DNA of 26,542 bases from Chara braunii (GCA_003427395.1 BFEA01000123.1:291709-318250), one strand, 5' to 3'; shown: positions 18,536 to 26,542, counted from the stretch's first letter. The notes: generated from the sequence alone by a model not told the origin. A program made the numbers and translations.

Positions 18536-19299
18536 TGCGCACTGCGTGTGCTACTGCAGTTTCCCCAGACTCCTTTTCTAGCTCATGCTACTAGGCACGG
18601 ACGCCGCTCTCATAAATATAGCCAGATGTCCGCCTAAGACTCCATGCGTGCCCTCAAAGTGCACGCCCACGCACTCTCTGATCAAATCAGAAACGCTTGC
18701 CATTCCCAACCCCTGAGAGTTGGTTATGGTCACATAAAAATGAGACACCCGCTCGAATATCGTGGAAAATGCCCCTTCTGCAAGATGCAAAATTGTGCCC
18801 AAATACGGCCGACAGCCGAGGCATGAAATCTCACTCACTGCAAGAGTTGTTAGATGCACTCTCGAAAACCTCGAGAGTGCGTCATGGCTCAGCCTGTACT
18901 AACATTAGAAAATAACTCTCTATTTCCCGCTTCAAGTGGGTCAGCAACCGGCCTTCACACAAACACTTGAAGCATCGAGAGTGCCCGCTTGCAAGTCTGT
19001 TTTTTTCAAAGGACGCCGCAATGACCATTCACACACACTACAATTTCGAGAGCGGGTCTCCAATTTCAGTGGACAAAGCAGGGGGCGTTGTTTGGTAGTA
19101 GGTTGTCTGGTTCGTAGAAGTTCGTGAATCGTTGGAGAGTGTTTCATGAGAGTAGAGAGTCAAGCGTCAGTGTAGCTATGATAACACTTGCGGTCATTTC
19201 GGGAGTCTGAAAACCCTTGATTGACGCTTGAACTTTTTTGTTAGTTTAGCGTAGTGCAGCGAGGCCCAAGCTCACACTTGGTGAGGGCACACCCACACT
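18536..19299. repeat. Cluster of perfect 10-bp inverted repeats
   Basis: Three perfect 10-bp inverted repeats occur within 380 bases. They are GCACTCTCGA/TCGAGAGTGC (18856-18865/18871-18880, 5-nt loop), GCTTCAAGTG/CACTTGAAGC (18929-18938/18964-18973) and TCAAGCGTCA/TGACGCTTGA (19160-19169/19222-19231). GAGAGTGC or its complement also recurs singly near 18670 and 18976. No coding frame is supported. The block abuts the truncated LINE at about 19300. Confidence 0.7.
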
Positions 19300-20301
19300 G
19301 ATACCACACATAATGAACCTGAACACACCTGTGAGGGTGTTGGAAGTGATATTAATAGCGGAAGGAAAACCGAACACAAACAAGGAATGGGTTTCCCAAC
19401 AGACCCTCACGAAGCTTGAATTATGGAAGGATAAGCATACTTCAATTATCGGTCGTGTTCTGGGCATTAATAACATAGTCCGAACTTCTATTTGGTATAA
19501 ATTAGCTATTTTGGCGATGGACAAAATTGCTCTCAAGGCTCTTCAAAGTCAATTGGTCGCCTTCTCATGGAGAAGTAATCATGAGAGTAAGAATGTTATC
19601 AGTAGAGTGGCATGGCAGTCAGTGATTCAACCAAAAGAGAAACTTAAGGGGGGTTAGGAATGATTGACCCAACTACACAAGGGATGGCTTTATCCATCCA
19701 ATGGATTAAAAGCCTAATTTTCAACCCTAGACCCCCTGGAATGCTTTGTCATCGAAACAGATCAGACGCCTAACACCCGAAACACCAGAAGATGTTGACC
19801 CCATGTCATGGTTGAATAACAGATCATGGACCATCCTTGGGAAAAGCTTAAGAGAGATAGAGAACCCAATGCAACCAAGGCAATCAGAACGTCGGGCAGT
19901 AAGGGCCGATCTTGGAAAGGACCGCTTCTGGCCTGCCTTGATGAGGATATGGAGGAAGTCAGCCTTGTCGGACAAAGTGGAGCCAGCAAGATAGGAGGAA
20001 GTGTGCCAACAACCCTTGTTCAATAATTGTTGGGTCAAAGATTCACAAGGGTGTGTGCTGCATTGCAAGGACTCTCTGTGGAAGGGATGAATCAAAAGAG
20101 GGGTTTTGAGTATCAAGGACATTTGGAATAAGGAGCTAAAGGATTGGATTTCGCCTGATGACTTACATAGGATGATAGGAGGTTGAGGTATTGCCACCAT
20201 TCTGAGAAAGCCCTAAAGAAAATAACGGAACTAATCCCCTTGGACTGGATTCGTATCCTGAGAAAAGACCTTACATTTGTAGAAGGACATTGGGTAGCCA
20301 T
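19300..20301 (+). pseudogene. LINE 3, left half (post-RT region)
   Basis: It begins inside ORF2 downstream of the RT catalytic motifs: TPVRVLEVILIAEGKPN, then LELWKDKHTSIIGRVLGINN and WQSVIQPKEKLKGG (to 19657). After frame changes it continues with DRFWPALMRIWRKS (about 19920), QPLFNNCWVKDS (about 20010) and RYCHHSEKALKKITEL (about 20183-20230), ending EGHWVA then AT at 20301. Each block aligns with LINE 1 or LINE 2, so the family assignment is secure. At least three frameshifts and several stops are present. The element is 5'-truncated, with no endonuclease or RT. Translation breaks off in the middle of a codon at 20301 because a 2.5-kb element has landed there; the other half resumes at 22826. 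Confidence 0.88.
20298..20301. repeat. CCAT target-site duplication, left copy
   Basis: It directly precedes the TGTGAC terminus of the insertion and is repeated directly after its GTCACA end at 22826-22829. Using one CCAT only, the LINE codons read GTA GCC ATC ACT with no gap. Confidence 0.85.
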
Positions 20302-20676
20302 TGTGACACCCAAACCTCACGCCCCACGTGATTTCCTGATCGGAGTGGGGTGTGGGCCTGGAAATGCGGCAAGGGGTGTGCCAAGGATTTTTGGGAAAGT
20401 GGGGGTGGAGTTCCAGGTGAGAACTGAGATCTCCTGTGACAGAGTTTTTCGGGGGCACGGGTGCAATTTGGCAGAGAGGGCGGACCACTTCTGGTCATAA
20501 GGCAGATGGCATGCGCGGGTCATTTATGGCCATTCGATCCATCTGTGTAGGGGACGGCGGCTCATCGGAAGATCCCTTCGGGGTGGGTGTGATCCCGATG
20601 AGTCCGGTCGTCGGTTGTCGCCACGTGGCGCCGGTCGTCGTACGTTCTGCTTGGGCCCTCGCGGTTCCTAGGCTCT

Positions 20677-21072
20677 CTAGTTGCCGCATTGTCGGCAATT
20701 TCCGCAGGGCGTGCTGGGCCAGTAGGGGGCTATGACTTTCCACGGGATGACCCTGAGTTGATGATACAGGAGAAGAAGACAAAAGAGAGGGAAGTTAGTG
20801 GAGATAACGACAAAGCCGGGGGAAATAAAGTAGTGAGTGTGGTCCGCGGTGGGGAAATCAGAACACCGCGGATCGTTGGTTGTGGCACAGTGGAACTCCC
20901 TAGGACACAGTCGGTTCTTGGTTAGGCAGGGGAACCTCCGTCGGAGGCACTCCTCAATCCAAGGGGTGAAGTACTCCGGGTCGTACGACGAATCTGAGTT
21001 CCCGGAGTGTGTCATTATGTCATCGTAGAGCCGCGGAATTCCTAAGGACGTGTCTTCATCGATTGCGATCAT
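20677..21072 (-). CDS. Hypothetical 131-aa frame inside the LTR-like insertion
   Basis: A minus-strand frame runs from ATG 21072 to a stop at 20677. It starts MIAIDEDTSLGIPRLYDD and contains an aromatic, charged block (YDPEYFTPWIEECLRRRF, about residues 30-47), a hydrophobic stretch (about residues 86-103) and a Cys-rich end (CGNCRQCGN). The composition looks more protein-like than neighbouring chance frames. However, I recognise no domain and there is only one copy to compare. It overlaps another minus-strand frame (20495-20782) in a different phase that is Thr/Pro-rich. It could be captured host sequence, an LTR-encoded accessory product or chance. Confidence 0.25.
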   Translation of the reverse strand: MIAIDEDTSLGIPRLYDDIMTHSGNSDSSYDPEYFTPWIEECLRRRFPCLTKNRLCPREFHCATTNDPRCSDFPTADHTHYFISPGFVVISTNFPLFCLLLLYHQLRVIPWKVIAPYWPSTPCGNCRQCGN

Positions 21073-21103
21073 GGCTTGTGAGTACGTGTAGGCTGCGCGA
21101 GTC

Positions 21104-21245
21104 GCACTTACACGTGTTCACACGGGATGATCGTTTCGTCGCTGACGCGGAAGGGCCACATCCAATCAGGCAATACCCCTGCAATCGTTAAGTCTTTTTA
21201 TACGTGGTGGGTTGTGAATCGACGCGCGGGGACACGTGTAAGTGC
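21104..21245. repeat. 14-bp perfect inverted repeat in insertion
   Basis: GCACTTACACGTGT (21104-21117) and its exact complement ACACGTGTAAGTGC (21232-21245) are 114 bases apart. Each arm contains CACGTG, the G-box/E-box core, so this may be paired transcription-factor sites in the LTR promoter or simply a stem. Confidence 0.75.
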
Positions 21246-22054
21246 GCAGATCATATCGCACCTACGCGCGCCCCTGCGCGCGGCGTTCGCTGGTTTTCTG
21301 GGCAAACAGTTATCCGATCGTCTAATTCTTTCGTAAATTCCGAGCCAAAAAGATGCAACAATCGCAACAACTCAATCAATGGGTAAACAAAAACGGAAGC
21401 AGTATCGATGAGTGCACAAAAATTCCTACCCTACTCATGAATGCATCAAGACGATTGGCAAAGGCAAAGATCGAGCAACCAGATATAACATCCATTCATC
21501 CATTCATTCAACATAATGCACTCAAGATCCGAGATGGAAATCACAAAGACGAGTGTGGACGAAAGAAAACCAAGCCAAGATTTCGAAAACAAAAACGGGC
21601 GAATCGCCCTGATCCGAAATCAAAATTTATATACATCAGCAGAGAGGGAGAAAAGACAAAAGAAACAGCAAATCCGCGTCCATCAACCTCAGCTCCCTCT
21701 TCCTCTCTCTCTCTCTCCGATGCGGACAATCCGTCGTCACACACCAACCCACGAAGTCGTCACCCCGCTTAGTCCTCCCGCACCCGTCAGGTTCACCCGC
21801 GCCCACAGTCCGTCGTGGCCCGCGTCAACCCCGCGCGTTTGGCACCAGCTCGTCGGGTCGCCCGACTCCCACTTCAACTCACCTCTTACTTCGCTCGTGA
21901 GCACTGATCTCGCTACCCCGAGCTTCCACTTAGCTGGTTAAGAGAGCTAACTAATCGCGCAGCCGGAATTTATAGCGTGCATGCATGCGCGAAGAACACA
22001 GAAGAGAGAGAAGATTAGAGAGGGAGCGCCTACGTTCTGCATGACCTGGTTGCT

Positions 22055-22281
22055 GCGTGGGGGACTTTGCCCCTCTCCACGCATCGATCCGATCGTGCAG
22101 CCCGCGGGCGGGCTAGACATCACAAGAAGAAGCGCCCAAAATTACAGTTACACACAGCGTGGAGGGACTTTGCCCCTCTCCACGCATCGATCCGATCGTG
22201 CAGCCCGCAGGCGAAAAAGACGAATCACAAGAAGAAAGATACAGTTACAATGGCGCCCGCCCAAAATTACAGTTACACACA
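22055..22281. repeat. Two-unit tandem repeat with GCGTGGAG hairpins
   Basis: GACTTTGCCCCTCTCCACGC plus about 25 further bases occurs twice, offset by 102 bases (22055 and 22157). Each copy forms a hairpin, with GCGTGGGG or GCGTGGAG pairing to CTCCACGC. A second shared word, CCCAAAATTACAGTTACACAC, occurs at about 22136 and 22260. The repeat lies in the 3' part of the LTR-like insertion. Confidence 0.85.
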
Positions 22282-22825
22282 CGATTAAAGGCGCCGACTA
22301 ATCAGAGTTTCGTTGCAGCCACACGAAGAAGCGCGTAAGCAAAAAGCGTCGTGTGGCCCAGAGGAAATTCCTAATTACAAAATTTCCAAATTCCTATCTC
22401 ACACAGAAAAAGGTGGAAAGCAAAAATACCGAAAGGAAAGTCCGAAATTCCGAGAGCCATCGGGGCTCAACAGGATTCGAAAAAAAAATCAAAAAGAAAA
22501 TTCAAAAAGAACGAAGCAAATTCCCGCGCGATGTCCGCGCCTAGATTCCAAAATCGAAACAAAAGAAGCGACGTCAACAGTTATTAATCGCGCGCATGAC
22601 AGCTCGCCAACCATTCAACCGACCAATCGATTGATCGTCCCGGGACACACCCAGTTCCGAACCCAACCATCGAAAAAGGAGACGACGAAAAAGACGAAGA
22701 AGCAGGGACACCAATGCAATTTCCTTCCTATCCCGATCTCCCGTAATTAACCCATTCCTCCTAGCTTAGGACCCCTCATCGCTATCGTGCAGGAAATCGC
22801 GCGGTGCGGAAATCGGTTCGTCACA

Positions 22826-22829
22826 CCAT
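22826..22829. repeat. CCAT target-site duplication, right copy
   Basis: It follows the GTCACA end of the insertion directly, and the following bases continue the LINE coding frame (see 20298-20301). Confidence 0.85.
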
Positions 22830-23722
22830 CACTAATCAACTCCACCTGATTGGAAATATTTTACAAATCAACACCAATGGAGAAATTATTTTGTCAATAT
22901 CTAGGTTAGCCTATGATAACATAGTTATTCCAACAGAGGAAGTTCAATGGGTGGATAAGCAGCTTATCTTCAAGATAAGAGTACTTAAGCAAAAATCTTT
23001 ATGGCTGGCTTTCAGACCTAACATCCCCATTTCTTACCTGGTCCTAGACCCAATCAATTGGGTTTCAACATCGCAAGTAGGCAATGGACGGAAATACAAG
23101 AGAGCATACAAAATGCTAAGACCTAGTATTAATCTAAAGGGTAGATTAATTACTAGATAGATTAATCAACTGAACCTGAGCAAAGAGGAACTTAAGCCAA
23201 TTAAATGGTTTAGGACAATCAAGGACAAACCAGCCAAGGTGGCCTTGCTACATTGGCAAATTGAACATCGCTATCTTCTAAGGAATGACTGGTTGATAGA
23301 TCGAACTACCTTAGAACAAAAGGGAAAGACACTCCCTTGGTGCAAACTATGTAAAACAACCTTCCCCACAATACCTATGCCAGAAACTATTGAACATATA
23401 TTTTTGTAATGTCCAGGGGCTATTTGGCTTTGGAGATGGTGAGATCGGATCCGACGCCATTTGGGTACCCAATGTCAATGGCCATGGGACTGAAAAGCGG
23501 TTTTGTTGGAAACATGGTCCCAAAAACAGATGATGATTTCACTCATAACCTATTCATTGAAGGAAGAAGAGCAGTACTTTGGGCCATATGGATGAGGTGG
23601 TGTACCTTTGAAATGAAAGGGGTATGGCTGGATGGACCAGAATTTATGGACACAATCAAACAACAAATTCAAATTGTAATCAGAACTAAATGTGAAACTA
23701 CAAAAGAAAAAATTCAACACCT
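22826..23722 (+). pseudogene. LINE 3, right half with CCHC zinc knuckle
   Basis: It continues the interrupted LINE: ITNQLHLIGNILQINTNGE, then VQWVDKQLIFKIRVL, AYKMLR, IKWFRTIKDKPAKVALLHW, NDWLIDRTTLEQKGKTLPW, and the zinc-binding ligands CKLC (about 23344) and ETIEHIFL-stop-C (about 23388-23412). A single frame holds from 22828 to about 23500 with stops at 23158 (TAG), 23407 (TAA), 23440 (TGA) and 23491 (TGA). Aligned to LINE 1 these replace Trp, Gln, Trp and Trp. A frame change follows, then homology ends at about 23722 next to GGGCCTCGTTCG. The 3' UTR and poly(A) are absent, so the LINE was cut by the next element. Confidence 0.88.
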
Positions 23723-23727
23723 AGGGC

Positions 23728-24309
23728 CTCGTTCGACACTCCTCGGGGCCCGAAATTCCCCAAGGAAATGCTCGTTCCACTCATCCTCGGGGAAGATGCG
23801 GAAAAGAAAATGTGAAAACATTTCCTCGAGGATTCCTCGGGGCCACAACCATTTTGGCGATTTCTCCAAGGGACCTCCCGAGGTCCCTCGGAGGTCGAGC
23901 TTCCGGAAGAATCGGGGCATCGACGGCAGCTCCTTCGACGACATTTTTCAATTTCGTCTGGTCCATCGGTGGTCCTGCCTGCGTCTCCACGGACATGTTG
24001 GGTCGCCAACGTTCGGCTTCACTCCAACGGTTACCTTTTGCGGCCAACCGGCATCCCCGACGTCCAGAAGGTGCCGTCTTGCGTCGTCGCGTTTGGCAAT
24101 CCGCGGGAATGTCCCAACGGTCGGCAGATACAAATATTTCAGGCCGCACTCCAGCTCCCAATTACGCACTGACCGTGGGAGACCGAAGACGTCCTCGGGG
24201 GTTTGTTGCGAAGTCGGGACGGCCGTTTGCAGCACTGCGCTCCGCTGTTATGTTGGCGCCCACGTTGTCTTCCGTTTGCTGCCGTCGTCGTCGACTGTTT
24301 TATGATTGA
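23728..24309. other. GC-rich 5' region of the Harbinger-like element
   Basis: Long frames exist on both strands here, but none has a domain I recognise. The frame running from LINE 3 through the junction (to 24305) is an artefact of fusion. A CTG/CTC-rich low-complexity stretch follows at 24325-24375. A possible splice acceptor, ATGATTGACATGTTCCACAG, ends at 24321. Confidence 0.4.
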
Positions 24310-24378
24310 CATGTTCCACAGGCTGCCATTGCTGCTCCTCGTTGTCCTGTTGCTGCTCCTCGTGGTTCTCTTCCGCGT

Positions 24379-25842
24379 GTGCATCCTTGGGAACGTGCCG
24401 CCACGTCGACGCAAAAGAAGGTCTTCGATGAAGGACGCCAGGATGGAGGCACGACAGGCGATCCCCCGGTCCAGTGGGGAGCAGGTCGGAGGGAGGCGGT
24501 GCGGGGGGAGCCTGTCGACCGTTGGCAGGCCCCCCAGCGGGTTGGGTATGATGCATTGCCACCGCACTTGCAACCACTCCCCGGCTCATCGGACGAGGAG
24601 GAGGAGGTGGAGAGACGGCCACAAACCGTGTCGTTGGGCAGCGGATCAACGCAGGAGTGGACAGCCACGGAGCTGTGCGGGACGGGCGGCGACGTGTACG
24701 AGCAGTCGTTCACTGAACTCCTTCGGCCTGGCCTTGGCGAAGACGAAGGAGATGGCCACGTCAACCTGTCGTTTGGTTTGTCCACCGGGCGGTCTACAAC
24801 TCCATCGCGCACAGTGCTCGTGCGACCCCACCCCGGCGACGAAGGCGGGCAATTGACAGTTGTTGATCGATCAGCGAGGACGAGGGCGTTGGTGAGTGAG
24901 ACGGCGGGAGCAAACCAGAACTCGTCGACGGCCCAACCACGGGCGGCCTCTCCGTCCAAGGGCGCCCAGGGTCGGCCGGAGTGGATGCAGTTGCCATCTC
25001 ACCTGTCTGCGGCGTCGGAAGTGGCACGAGGCCGTGGCGTCGGAGTCGACGGCGGGACCGACTTCTTGGATGTTGGTGATGGTCGCGACGGGAGGAAGGT
25101 GTGGAGGGACCTGTGGCGGGATCACCGGCTGCGGCGAGAGGAATACATCACACGGGGGGTGGAGCGTCTTCACGTGGGAGACCGGGAGAACGAGAACGAG
25201 ACGGACGATCCACCGGCGGAAGCAGACGACGACGACGACAACGACGTAGAGTGTGGGGAAGGGGGGGGGGGTCACGCGTCGCCATCGTTGCAAAGCGACA
25301 TGGCTGGTAAGGGTGGGAAGTCCAAGCCTTCCGGCCACAATGCTCGTCCGCGGGCGAAGAAAGGGCAGGGAAAGGGGAGCGGTGGCGAAGGCGACGGTGA
25401 TGCGGAGGAGAAGCGCAACTTCTGGTCCGTGGAACACATTATAGCCCTCATAAGGGCTAAACGTGACCAAGATGCGCATATGCAGGGGATGGGGCACGCA
25501 TATGCATGGATGAAACCTCGGGAATGGAAATGGCAAGACGTCGCCCAAAGGTTGAATAACGTCGCCGTGGACAGGAATGCGGAGAAATGCGGGAAGAAGT
25601 GGGATAGTCTAATGCAGCAGTTCAAGAAAGTCCATCACTTTCAATCACCGTCAGGGAGTGCCGACTTTTTCCAGTTGACGTTGAAGGAGAGGGCGAGCAG
25701 GGGCTTCAATTTCACGATGGATCGCGCAGTTTATGACGAGATAGAGGGGTCGACTGGGATGAACCACACCATCCACCCGAAGAACGCGGCAGACACCGGT
25801 GCGTCTGGCGGCGTGCGCTCCGACGTCTTACGTGGATCCTGA
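24379..25842 (+). CDS. Trihelix (Myb/SANT-like) DNA-binding protein, N-terminal part
   Basis: The frame is open from 24310, after a stop at 24307-24309, to 25842. The codon at 24379 is GTG; the first in-frame ATG is 24985, so the true start is either there or in an upstream exon joined near 24321. From 24379 the product has 487 residues: a long disordered region rich in Gly, Arg, Glu and Ser; an acidic run (about residues 283-289); a basic Lys/Gly patch (about 312-335); then a trihelix domain (about 345-421). The domain shows the spaced tryptophans FWSVEHIIALI, REWKWQDVAQRL and KCGKKWDSLMQQFKKV. The motif DFFQLTLKERASRGFNF and a conserved MDRAVYDEI block follow. It would bind DNA in the nucleus. 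In Harbinger elements, Myb-like partners help the nuclease reach the DNA ends; applying that here is inference. The frame ends early by a frameshift (see next entry). Confidence 0.75.
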   Translation: MHPWERAATSTQKKVFDEGRQDGGTTGDPPVQWGAGRREAVRGEPVDRWQAPQRVGYDALPPHLQPLPGSSDEEEEVERRPQTVSLGSGSTQEWTATELCGTGGDVYEQSFTELLRPGLGEDEGDGHVNLSFGLSTGRSTTPSRTVLVRPHPGDEGGQLTVVDRSARTRALVSETAGANQNSSTAQPRAASPSKGAQGRPEWMQLPSHLSAASEVARGRGVGVDGGTDFLDVGDGRDGRKVWRDLWRDHRLRREEYITRGVERLHVGDRENENETDDPPAEADDDDDNDVECGEGGGGHASPSLQSDMAGKGGKSKPSGHNARPRAKKGQGKGSGGEGDGDAEEKRNFWSVEHIIALIRAKRDQDAHMQGMGHAYAWMKPREWKWQDVAQRLNNVAVDRNAEKCGKKWDSLMQQFKKVHHFQSPSGSADFFQLTLKERASRGFNFTMDRAVYDEIEGSTGMNHTIHPKNAADTGASGGVRSDVLRGS

Positions 25843-26197
25843 ATCGGTGGCGGACGGGGAAGGAGGTGCAGGGCGAGAAGACGACGAGGAGGGGTCGACG
25901 CGAGGCTCTTCGCAGACGACTGGCACCCCCGGCGGTTCTGGGAAAAGGAAGAGCACGAGGCAGCAGACTTTCGAGGCGCTGACGGAATGCATGGAGAAAC
26001 ACGGGGAGCTAATGGCGTCGACGATGGAGATTGCAAGCAAGCGGCAATGCTCTATCCAGGTCCGGCAGTGCGAGGCGTTGGAAGTGGAGGTGGAAGTGCA
26101 AAGGAAGCACTATGTCGCGTCAGACGAAGTCAGCAAACTCATGTGCCACGCATTGTTGGAAATAGCGAAGGCCATTCGTGAGAGGCCGAGCAGCTAG
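25828..26197 (+). pseudogene. C-terminal part of the trihelix protein after frameshift
   Basis: The next frame continues the same protein: YVDPESVADGEGGAGREDD, GKRKSTRQQTFEALTECMEK, a basic-charged stretch with RQCEALEVEVEVQRKHY (probable coiled coil, about 26065-26120) and a C-terminal helix VSKLMCHALLEIAKAIRERP, stopping at 26197. The switch from the upstream frame falls between about 25810 and 25830 and equals one extra base. Such a glutamate-rich coiled C-terminus is usual for trihelix proteins and would mediate dimerisation. Either the gene is a young pseudogene or the base is an assembly error. Nothing here looks like a splice pair or a slippery site. Confidence 0.7.
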
Positions 26198-26489
26198 AAA
26201 GTGTGTTGTGCAATTGTGGAGTCCCTTGATGCCGGGGGCGAGTTGTTGGCTGTTTTCCCGTTGCAGTCGTGTTGGCAGGTGCGTCGTCGTAGACACGGCG
26301 AGGCTTCGTTGGTCGATCCCTGTCCGCTGTTGCGGGTCATGTATGGTAGATCGCCATTCGTGCAATTTAGTGTTGTCGTTGTAAATTACCTGTAGTGCTT
26401 AGAATCTTGGGGACAGATAGTCCCGTCATTGCAAATTTGTAACGTTGGGTGGAACAGTGCGGGAAGCACTTGCCTTTTTTGTACTTGAT

Positions 26490-26491
<2 letters not shown>
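26198..26491 (+). other. 3' flank of the trihelix gene
   Basis: It follows the stop and holds no further frame with motifs. GT-rich and T-rich words near 26360-26480 could belong to a 3' untranslated region, but no clear polyadenylation signal is seen. Confidence 0.45.

Positions 26492-26542
<51 letters not shown>
26492..26542. repeat. (TC)n microsatellite at right edge
   Basis: About 51 bases of perfect TC dinucleotides run to the end of the window, so the true length is unknown. Confidence 0.97.

Larger units (their letters stand above)
20302..22825. mobile_element. 2,524-bp LTR-like insertion in LINE 3
   Basis: The termini are TGTGACACCC and GGTTCGTCACA: TG...CA ends inside a 6-bp inverted repeat, flanked by CCAT on both sides. 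These are the marks of an LTR-retrotransposon integrase product. No reverse transcriptase, integrase or gag is seen, and the terminal sequence is not repeated inside, so the simplest reading is a long solo LTR left by recombination. A small non-autonomous element is the alternative. Inside are a 14-bp inverted repeat (21104/21232), a two-unit tandem repeat with hairpins (22055-22281) and two overlapping minus-strand frames. The 3' half-kilobase has a diverged relative at 5767-6290. Confidence 0.85.
23727..26542 (+). mobile_element. Harbinger-like DNA transposon, right end outside window
   Basis: LINE homology stops at CCTAGGGCCTCGTTCGACAC. A GGGCC-type terminus preceded by a three-base CTA site is typical of PIF/Harbinger elements, which target TWA trinucleotides. 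Composition switches from AT-rich LINE to strongly GC-rich DNA at this point. The first 160 bases are rich in CTCGGGG words and contain the palindrome GGGACCTCCCGAGGTCCC (23870-23887). The element carries a trihelix gene, as Harbinger elements commonly carry a Myb/trihelix-like gene beside the DDE nuclease. No nuclease and no right terminus are present before the CT tract, so the extent is open. Confidence 0.5.

Noticed and set aside
23409-24305. 298-residue plus-strand frame as a single protein
   Set aside because: It joins the out-of-frame end of LINE 3 to the terminus of a different element across the 23727 junction; it is a chance fusion.
24203-24856. Frame starting MFHRLPLLLLVVLL as a signal-anchored protein
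   Set aside because: The hydrophobic run comes from a CTG/CTC low-complexity tract, and the rest is the out-of-frame shadow of the trihelix gene region.
24248-25625. Long minus-strand frames opposite the trihelix gene
   Set aside because: GC-rich DNA leaves several frames open; only the plus-strand frame shows a recognisable domain.

Overview
The window looks like nuclear DNA of a plant-lineage eukaryote and is almost entirely layered, decayed transposable elements. My best guess is a charophyte alga such as Chara. That rests on remembered, unchecked resemblance of the 24.4-26.2 kb trihelix protein to Chara transposon-associated proteins. The broad basis is non-LTR retrotransposons with poly(A) tails, a solo-LTR-like insertion, a PIF/Harbinger-like terminus and long CT microsatellites at both ends. 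I find no convincing host housekeeping gene, rRNA, tRNA or CRISPR array.

Layout. 1-29: CT microsatellite. 300-1010: low-complexity DNA with two clusters of short perfect hairpins and a GC-rich 25-bp degenerate tandem repeat. 1355-4014: 5'-truncated LINE (plus strand) with a 27-base A tail and a probable 7-bp target-site duplication. 4022-5131: no recognisable gene. 5132-5520: two minus-strand copies of that LINE's 3' tail, each with a poly(A). 5767-6290: 3' end of an LTR (minus) related to the insertion at 20.3 kb. 6303-8107 and 10758-12586: two diverged direct copies (A and B) of an unknown 1.8-kb repeat, with a second LINE (minus strand, RT motifs visible) between them at 8107-10390. 12941-14209: about 16 degenerate hairpin units sharing an AACTTA loop with covarying stems. 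14.2-19.3 kb: no confident gene, but splice-like motifs and a cluster of inverted repeats. 19300-23722: a third LINE, split by a 2,524-bp LTR-like insertion (20302-22825); removing the insertion and one CCAT restores the reading frame. 23727-26197: GC-rich Harbinger-like element carrying a trihelix (Myb/SANT-like) gene, broken by one frameshift. 26492-26542: CT microsatellite.

Relationships. The three LINEs are one family: they share the post-RT region, and the two that reach it share a CCHC zinc-knuckle. In two of them, five in-frame stops in aligned positions are all explained by C-to-T or G-to-A transitions, as expected for methylated repeats. The order of events in the right half is LINE insertion, then LTR insertion into it, then truncation of the LINE 3' end at the Harbinger-like terminus. 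The feature least explained by known element types is the covarying hairpin array at 12.9-14.2 kb.
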